From Gambelia wislizenii (Eukaryota; Chordata; Lepidosauria; Squamata; Crotaphytidae), in assembly GCA_030847615.1 (NCBI GenBank), contig JAUMIR010000001.1, positions 90,569,501 through 90,633,500 on the forward strand: a stretch of 64,000 nt of DNA, given 5' to 3'. Positions 56,704 to 64,000 of the stretch are shown here, piece by piece (the stretch's first letter is position 1; each line of letters opens with the position of its first letter). The position numbers and the translations under genes were made by a program. Below the pieces are notes generated by a model, which did not search any database, had not been told where the DNA came from, and saw only the letters and a program-made list of their open reading frames with translations.

Positions 56704-56861
56704 CCCCAGTCAGCTATGGAAACCTCCAGGATGTCCTTGAGCAAGTCAGACTCTACAGTCTAAAAGGAAGCAAATGGCAAACCTCCTCTAAATGCTTGCC
56801 AAGAAAACCCTAAGATAAGGTGCCATGTTGACTTGAAGGCATGTAAGAACAACAACAAATG
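56704..56861 (+). mobile_element. SINE B body, downstream of the CR1 insertion
   Basis: CCCCAGTCAGCTATGGAAACC, GTCCTTGAGCAAGTC, TGCCAAGAAAACCC and AAGAACAACAACAA continue the SINE B sequence. Confidence 0.7.
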
Positions 56862-57227
56862 ATCTGAGGTATGCCTCTAGGTGACAGTAGTATAAATGAA
56901 TACAAGAATCCCTCAAGTAATAAGGGAGATAGCATAGCAAACTAATTGTGAAGACTGTGCAGTTTCTACAACCTAATGTATGCTAGCTGAAAGATATAGG
57001 TTGAGGGTAGTGCCTAATATTGTGACAAGATAATGGCTTTGACTCTTAAGATGTACCTCTCTGGCTATTATTGCATTTTCTGCAAAAACATTTGCCCTCT
57101 TACCTTTTGCACTTCCAGAACCATTGCATCTGTTGGCGCTAACATCACATACAGCAACACACACACTGTGCTTGGAAGGTATAACTTTTTAAGAAGCCCC
57201 CAGCCTTCCCTCCTAGGGAAGTAATGT

Positions 57228-57290
57228 GTGTGTGAGAGAGAGAGAGAGAGGGAGAGAGAGAGAGAGGGAGGCAGGCAGGCAGGCAGGCAT
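57228..57290. repeat. (GA)n followed by (GGCA)n microsatellite
   Basis: TGTGTGAGAGAGAG... then GGAGGCAGGCAGGCAGG. Confidence 0.9.
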
Positions 57291-59095
57291 AGGCATAGGC
57301 TTTGCATTGAAACTGAGTTAGAGATGGGGAAGGGATAAGGCATTAAAATACCATGCCGTAGCAGCTTTGCAGTGATTGAACACTATGTTTACCCACCCAA
57401 AAGCATGCCCGCTACCCCCTGACCAACCCAAATCAATAGTAAAGTGCTATTGAACTTCCACACAGACATTCATAGCACGACAGAAGCATTAATGGAGATC
57501 ATTACTGGATTATTTCTGCAAGTAGGGGGAAAATACTTTTGCAACTGTCTCCCATTTTATAATGACAGAACAGCAGTGGCATCATGCAGGAAGCACCAAC
57601 CAAAGGCACTATTATCCTGACACTATTAGGCTTTACTAGTTCTGTGGAATAAATTTAGATTAATGTAAGCAAATCTATGGAATGGAAGTTTTCCTTTATT
57701 CCTCCCTATAGTAGAGGAGGTTTACTAATTTTGAGTGATTGTAGCTCTCCCTACCCCCAACATCAGCTTGTACCCCATTCCATCCTACTCAAGGGCTATA
57801 GCCAGGCTGGTCTCACTCACTTCTCTTTTGATTGTTGCAGTTGTTGGCTTAATTAGGAACCTTATCCTCATTCTTCTTCTTAGAGGGACATAGTGTCTTT
57901 TCTTCTCTCTTGTGTTTTTTTAATCATTAGTTTTATTTCTTTTTTTTTTTTTGGTCTTCACTTTTCTATCTGATCTCCAGGGGCCCTTTTTGAACAAAAA
58001 CTCTGATTGCGAGAACCCATTACTCCTTACAGACACATACTAATTTTACCTCCTTTGCCTTGGCAAAGGACAGAAGTTATACAGTTGTGATTTGTGACAA
58101 GCTTTCACTAAATATGCATGCGATAATCAGTCATGCTAGCTTTGCTCTAGAGGCAAGCTCTTTGAGCTGTGAATGCTGACATGACCACTGCTTTCTTTCA
58201 CCCTCTGCACTTCAAGGTCCTTTGACATGTCTCTTCTAGGAGTGATGCCTAATGCTCAAGGGCAGTTTCATTGCCTATCCTCCTCCAGCAATAAGCTCTC
58301 TACCAGCATCAGAGGCTTTGGCTTCAGTATCAGTCTTGATGTCAACATTGGCATTGGTACTATTGATACGGGCACCAACAGACCCATCTACACTATTGGT
58401 AGCTGACCACACAGTTCTGCCACCAAAATCTATGGCCACTCTATCAACTTCAGTAGTGTGCAAATCTGACTCATTTCCTACACTGGGCTGGTCAGTAGGG
58501 TACTCTTTAGAAGTTGAAGATTAAGAGTGGTTCTTCCATAGAAGAGGAGGAGAAGACTAGACTTCTCATTCCCTGAGAGGCCCTTGTTACAGGAGATTCA
58601 TCAAACACTGGTGGCCATTAAGGAGCCAGTTTTTGAAGTAGTCAACACACAGGCACCCATTTCAGTAGCCAGTCCAGTGCTTCTAGCCCTTCAGGTTACC
58701 AAGCCAAACTGGCATCAATACCTCCCACATCCAGAGGATGGAGAATTTCTATCAAGTATAGGATAAATACTTTACCTTTCTATTTAGGCATCCCTCCCCT
58801 AGTTCCATCATGTCTAGGGAATTTCAGCCCTTAAAAATGAGGAGAAGCAGAATATTAGATGCCATGGGCTGAAAACCTTGTTTATTGAGCCTCAGAGTTA
58901 GCATCCGCCTTGTGTTTATGTCACATTATCAATGGAACTTGGGGAGTAGGTCAGAACTTTCTTTAAATACCTGCCTAAATATAAGAAAGAATTGACCATA
59001 TTCTAAAACAAAGCCAATAAACTGGTTGAACAGACACACGTGGCAATATAGCAGACCAGGAATACAAAGATCTGAGAAATGTTAACAAAGCAAAA

Positions 59096-59142
59096 AAACA
59101 AACAAACAAACAAACAAAAACAAAAAACAAAACAAAACCAAA
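59096..59142. repeat. (CAAA)n A-rich microsatellite
   Basis: AACAAACAAACAAACAAAC grading to AAAACAAAAC. Confidence 0.9.
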
Positions 59143-59430
59143 CAGATCTGACTGCAGACTTGCCATGTAGAATGAAGTACAGAATCATCCAAAGACTGTG
59201 AGATAAAGAACACAAAAGAGATTTAGGAGTGGAGGGAGTTTAGTCTTCAGTATTTTGCATATTGATTTCAACATATGTCTAGACATCCATGAGAAAATGC
59301 CATTCGGTTAGTTGGCCACTTTATGAAAGAAGAGAGCAATGAATCATAATGATGCAATTGAATGATTGCCAGCATTAAAGTGATACTATAAATGCAGTCA
59401 AAACAATAAGTAAGTGAGCCAAAGGAAATA

Positions 59431-60452
59431 CAATATGACCCCCTATCCATGGGGAGTATGTTCCCGGACTTCACACAAATATGTAAAACCGCGGATAATA
59501 GTGAACGCTATATTTTCATGCTCGGAGCTGCCCTGTGGAGGGGAGGAAAGACTCACATATTGGGATGCAGGCTGTTCCTCTGCTAAGAAGCACAGCTGAG
59601 CTTCCCACACTTTTCTCTGCCAAAGAATGGGTTCATCTCCTTCCTCTGCCAAGAGAAGTGCAGCCGGGCATCCCATGCTTCTCTCCATCGCTTCCTGCTT
59701 TGCAAAGCAGCCGGCCAGCCAGCAGCATCTGCCTCAGCCGTGCCTGGCTCACTGCTGTCTCCTCTACTGTCTCCAGTTCATGCTTCTCTGCCATCTTGGG
59801 CCAAGGGAGGAGATGAACACTTCTTCCTCAGCCAAGAAAGGTGCAGGGGGGGGGGAGTGGCCCAGGCCTGCTCTTCCCTCTCACTTGTGCTGCCTTGCAG
59901 CAAAAGGAAGGAAGGCCAGTTGGTCAGCCGCTTGGTTGCTACTCCCAAGGTGACCAGATGAAAAGGAGGGAACTGGGTAAGAAGCAGAAGTGGTGGCACT
60001 GGCATCAACAGCAGTGCTCTTCCTAACACTTCCTTCCAGCCACTGGTGGGAAGAGGCATTGAGACATTGGCATTAGCCAGCACAAACCAGAGATGGTGGT
60101 GGTGGTGAGCTGGGCATGGCTGAGGCAGATGCTGCTGGTTGCCCTGCTTTTGCACAAAGTGTGTGGGGGGGCAGCAAGGTGGTAGCCCCCATCTTCCTCA
60201 TCCTGGGAATGGCCAGGAAAGAGAAGGTCATGTGGGTAGCTTGCCAAAGCCCTCCAGGAAGGAAGGAAGGAAGGAAGGAAGGAAGGAAGGAAGGAAGAAG
60301 CAGCCAGGGAGTGGCACTGCCTCCCTCCCTCCCTCGCTGCCTCACCTGATGAAAAGGCAAGGAAGGACCCTGGCCAGCAGTAGCAACCATGAACCACAGG
60401 TAAGTGAAACTACATATACCAGTCCCACGTGTACAGGGGTTGGGGTTCAATG
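59431..60452. mobile_element. Tigger/MER2-like element, copy 6, expanded with internal foldback
   Basis: The ends CAATATGACCCCCTATCCATGG and ...GTACAGGGGTTGGGGTTCAATG are inverted relative to each other and flanked by TA. It is 1 kb, far longer than the other copies. The interior has an inverted pair: 59704-59752 (CAGCAGCATCTGCCTCAGCC) and 60104-60150 (GGCTGAGGCAGATGCTGCTGG), plus (GGAA)n at 60259-60298. The proline/serine-rich frames inside are shadows. Confidence 0.6.
60259..60298. repeat. (GGAA)n microsatellite
   Basis: About ten GGAA units. Confidence 0.95.
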
Positions 60453-60454
60453 TA

Positions 60455-61690
60455 TTTAAAAAAACAACAACACTGAAGTCCAAGAAGAAAAACCTTAAAG
60501 AACACCAACATCACAGGAAAAAAGAAGACGAAAAAACAAATGAAAACCTTAGAATAGCAACAAGAAAGTTAAGACTGAAAACAAGAATGAATATTCCCCT
60601 CACCCTTCTAATTCAGACAGAGACAAAGAAGCAGACAGACAAATCCATTGTTCAGTACATGCATGTTGAGGAGTAGAGGGAGACGGAAGAGTGTGTTAGA
60701 AATTTTTGTATATGATTATTTCTCTCCTTTTTCTTTCTCCCTTTTGTTTTTCCAAGTTGGCTTGTGTACATTTCATTTATACCTCTGCCTGTTGGACTTT
60801 CAGCAGAGGGCGCTGTACAATAACAAAAATCATACAGAATAATAATGATCATTCCACTAATTAAGTGATCCACTGTTTCCATCAGTGGGTGAACTGGAGA
60901 CCTTCTTAGGTAAAAATCTCCCAGAAATATAGAAAATAAAGTAAACATCAAAATATCAGATTATTGTAACCTCTATAAAGATTTTTTTAAAAACTGAAAA
61001 CAGTGACATCTAATGTAGATAGTAGCATATACCATAATATTACATTCCTGCACCCTCTCACCCCCTCTTGTCTCTCACACACACACACACCAAGCCCAAT
61101 ATAAATAACAAGATTTTGAGTCTTCTGCTTTAGCAAGATAACCTGGAAGTTCTGTCATTTTAGAATAGTGATCTAGAAGAAAAGTCCATATTAAAAAGAA
61201 GGTGGTTAGAGCTTTTATTACATATACATGCGATGGTTACACACACACATTTGCCATTATGTATATATCATGATGCACAGAGCTATGATTAATATCAGAT
61301 CTCTGTGTGACTGCCTATGTAAAAGGTACATGTTCATGACATGCATATGTTAATTCTATGTTATGTGAAACAGCCTGTGGGAAGACCAACACTTTTGAAC
61401 TGTGTCTAGGAATTATGTTCTTGGCATTGAAATTCTGCCAACAGTCAAACTGTTGTGCTCAGTGTTGGCTTCCCTCTTACAAGAGCCTTCATGAAAAGCT
61501 ACTTTTGCATAACACAAAAGAGTTGATAGATCTTCTAGCAACAAACAGAACAGCTGCTAGGTGCAAATCTAAGGGTACATCTGTATAACTTATATTTTGG
61601 GGCTTAGAAGCACTGCAGGCTATGCAAAGGTTGCACAGTTTGAATGGCTGAAGCACTGAAGTAAAAACACTTGCATTTCTAGCTGTGCAT
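60455..61690. other. Intron, nothing recognised
   Basis: A (CA)n at 61077-61090 and A-rich stretches. CAGCAGAGGGCGCTGTACAAT at 60800-60820 may be a LINE-tail scrap. Confidence 0.5.
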
Positions 61691-61696
61691 AAAGTG

Positions 61697-62263
61697 ACTG
61701 AGGACTTTATCACACGAGGCTGCTAAAGTGGAATTTCAGCAGGATAGTAATGAATTTGGCCAATACTTATCAGATGATGTGGCTATTCTGTTGCTGCTTC
61801 ACATTCTAGTCATTACTGTTGCGCCCCTTTTAATTGAGCGGAAAATCCCATCAATCCTGCCAATATTGACATTGTTCCACTGTTGTTCCAGGTGTGATAG
61901 GACCATTTGCTTCAGTTCCAGGATGACTGCAGTCACTTGGCGTGAGAGGGCCTGATTCTCCACCTCTACACCTCCCTCTGCCCTACCCCTTGCTATTCCG
62001 AAGCAGTACGGAGTCAGTCTGCCTTGGAATAGCAAACAGAAGGGGGGAGAGGAGAATCAGGCCCCCTCATGCCACATGACTGCAGTCATCCTGGAGCTGA
62101 AGGAAAGGGACCTATCACACCAGGGGGTTGCCAAAGGAGCACAGTGGCACAAATGAAGAGAGGTGTGATAATAAATGTTTTACAACCAGTATGTTCCTGT
62201 TTCCTTTAATAACATGATTGCTGCAGGCCATGAGGCTGGTGTGATAATGTCCTGAGATAACTG
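61697..62263. mobile_element. Nested foldback DNA element
   Basis: The outer ends TGAGGACTTTATCACACGAGGC (61697) and GCTGGTGTGATAATGTCCTGA (62243-62263) are inverted. An inner pair, 61889-61963 and 62051-62126, is inverted over about 75 bp (CCAGGTGTGATAGG / CCTATCACACC; CCAGGATGACTGCAGTCA / TGACTGCAGTCATCCTGG). No coding capacity. The ends share TATCACAC with the inner arms, so the inner part may be a second copy of the same family. Confidence 0.7.
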
Positions 62264-62264
62264 A

Positions 62265-63450
62265 CATGTTCCCTATGAGGAAGAATTGCATTGATTTGCA
62301 AGCATCAGTTCAAGGCTAATAACTGGTAAAGATATGATAAAAATCATACCATTGCTGAAATTTTGGTCAGTACTGGTTGTCTTGATAGCTCGTTGGGGAT
62401 TTTCTATCATTCCCAAGAGATCTCAGCTCCAGCATGAGGCTGTGACATCATCCCCGCCCCTGCTCATTGTTTTGGGAATTTACACAAGATACTTGTCTTA
62501 AAATTCCTCTTTCTGCCTAAGGTGAGTGTTTTTTCCTTTTGTAAAACTAAGGTGTCAGTCTCATAACTGAGGGTAGTCTCTCATCCTGTGATAGGCTGGC
62601 TCAACTTCTGACATAAATCAACAACCATATGTGGGAGGTCTGCTTCCCCCTTTCCAAATCAATCCCATATTCTCCGCAGGGAGCACAAGTTCTTCAGAAC
62701 TGTCCCATGCTTTGGATCTGAAAGTTATTTTTACTCTTCCTATACCCATCACCTCCAAGAGTGTGACAATATAATAGGCAGCAGTTGGTTCCTCCCACCT
62801 CTCCTGTTTGATGCTTTGTACCACATTAGTGCCCCTTTTCCTCATAATGGAAGAAACTGGGCAGGAAGCACTTCATATCAATGGCATAAGTTCTGATTCT
62901 TCTATAGCCAGGATGCAGTTTTATAGCTGGACATTTTGCACCAAAAATCATTTCCTTTTCTTCCTGCTCTCCCAGCATTGGGAGGGAAGAAAAAGAAGCT
63001 CATCTTGGCAGCCAACGACCAGTATAGTGAGAAAAGGACACCCCAATGATGTGGGAAAGAAAATGCAATCACAAGTCAATAATGAACATAATGGTGGTGG
63101 ATTATGACATGGTCATGATCTCTGGTTGCCATGGCTTTTCATTTTTTTGTGTGATACAAATTCAATCATTTGCTTCTGTGACAGTGAAAAGATTGGTCTC
63201 ACTCTTTTACACATGGGTATTGTAGAAGGTTTGGGAGTTGCTTATGGGATACTAAGTATGCCCCAGGATGGGCAGAAAGAAAGTGACAAAACATGTAATT
63301 TCAGAATTGTTCCACTAGTCCTTGTGAGAGAGGATGTGTATCTGTGTCTTTAGATTCTTTTTGGTTTTTCCCTTTAATGTGCAAAACTGATACAAGACCT
63401 GTTTTCAGAATTTTGCTTATGTAACTATTAAGGAAATAAGTAGAAGAGTA
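62265..63450. other. Intron, nothing recognised
   Basis: AT-rich with no credible element or exon. Confidence 0.5.
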
Positions 63451-64000
63451 TAGAATCATAGAATCATAGAATTGCAGAGTTGGAAGAGACCACGAGGGCC
63501 ATCCAGTCCAACCCCCTGCCACGCAGGAAATCACAATCAAAGCATCCCCGACAGATGGCCATCCAGCCTCTGTTTAAAGACCTCCAAGGAAGGAGACCCC
63601 ACCACGCTCCGAGGGAGTGTGTTCCACTGCCGAACAGCTCTGACTGTCAAAAAGTTCCTCCTCATGTTGAGGTGGAATCTCTGTTCCTGGAGCTTGCACC
63701 CATTGCTCCGTGTTCCAGTCTCTGGAGCAGCAGAAAACAAGCCTGCTCCATCCTCAGCGTGACATCCCTTCAAATACTTAAACAGGGCTATCATATCGCC
63801 TCTAAACCGTCTTTTTTCCAGGCTAAACATACCCAGCTCCCTAAGTCTCTCCTCATAAGGCATTGTTTCCAGACCTTTCACCATTTTAGTTGCCCTTCTC
63901 TGGACACGCTCCAATTTGTCAATATCCTTTTTGAATTGTGGTGCCCAGAACTGGACACAGTATTCTAAGTGAGGTCTGACCAAGGCAGAATAGAGTGGCA
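63451..64000 (-). mobile_element. CR1 LINE, copy 2, continues past window
   Basis: Minus strand: the frame (63537-63983 and beyond) gives [35 protein letters not shown], then [22 protein letters not shown] and [15 protein letters not shown]. It ends in TAGAATCATAGAATCATAG (+), the octamer tail. It matches copy 1 (55518-56703) almost base for base over the shared part and lacks the premature stop at 56460. Confidence 0.92.

Larger units (their letters stand above)
56865..59425. other. Intron; microsatellites and an unassigned ORF scrap
   Basis: (GA)n/(GGCA)n at 57232-57290, a T-run near 57938-57952 and (CAAA)n at 59096-59140. At 58250-58780 short frames (TLVAIKEPVFEVVNTQAPIS) are reminiscent of retroelement Gag but are unassigned. 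Confidence 0.45.

Noticed and set aside
58252..58780. A Gag gene of a second recombinase-type retroelement
   Set aside because: Only a weak resemblance in two short frames, without any RT or recombinase nearby; left as unassigned.

Overview
The window is vertebrate nuclear DNA, most likely from a lizard or other squamate. Three spliced exons on the + strand (4591-4688, 11986-12088, 20587-20685) fit together in phase and read as the C-terminal WD40 blades of WDR27. Almost everything else is intronic or transposon-derived. The repeat mix points to a non-avian reptile: CR1 with octamer tails, L2-like and L1 LINEs, another LINE family with a C-terminal zinc finger, Penelope-like tails, tRNA-headed SINEs, Tigger/MER2-like MITEs, foldback elements, LTRs and a tyrosine-recombinase retrotransposon. 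The species is an inference; no marker fixes it.

Layout. 1-4500: broken L1 (minus), a DIRS-like scrap, a LINE 3' end, a MITE and an L2-like tail. 4591-20685: the WDR27 exons, whose introns hold a foldback/minisatellite element, Penelope-like scraps, a LINE with RT domain (13515-15213), and an LTR plus decayed Gag (16651-20300) that carries a palindromic MITE. 21060-22325: a 1.27 kb inverted-repeat DNA element. 25178-26690: a fairly young L2-like LINE (minus). 27417-34112: an apparently intact Ngaro-type retrotransposon (minus). 34290-64000: old L2, two CR1 copies, SINEs, a solo LTR with target-site duplication, six Tigger-like MITEs, two more foldbacks, microsatellites and unassigned intron.

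The Ngaro-type element is the centrepiece. Read on the minus strand it runs A1 repeat, GC-rich leader, Gag, RT/RNase H, tyrosine recombinase, B1, A2, B2. A1/A2 and B1/B2 are split direct repeats differing at only a few positions, and all three ORFs are open and overlap in different frames, so it is young and possibly competent. A carries four CCAAT boxes, a GC box, a TATA-like box, a YY1-like site, a 36-bp hairpin and, on the opposite strand, an ATG followed by a consensus splice donor pointing out of the element. B carries a poly(A) signal and eight CACGTG palindromes spaced in rough multiples of 12 bp. The element sits just downstream of a TATA box in what may be an older LTR, joined through a shared TT dinucleotide without target duplication.

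The final WDR27 exon(s) were not found after 20685, so that intron either exceeds 43 kb or the exon escaped my reading. All similarity statements come from reading and memory of families; no database search was run.
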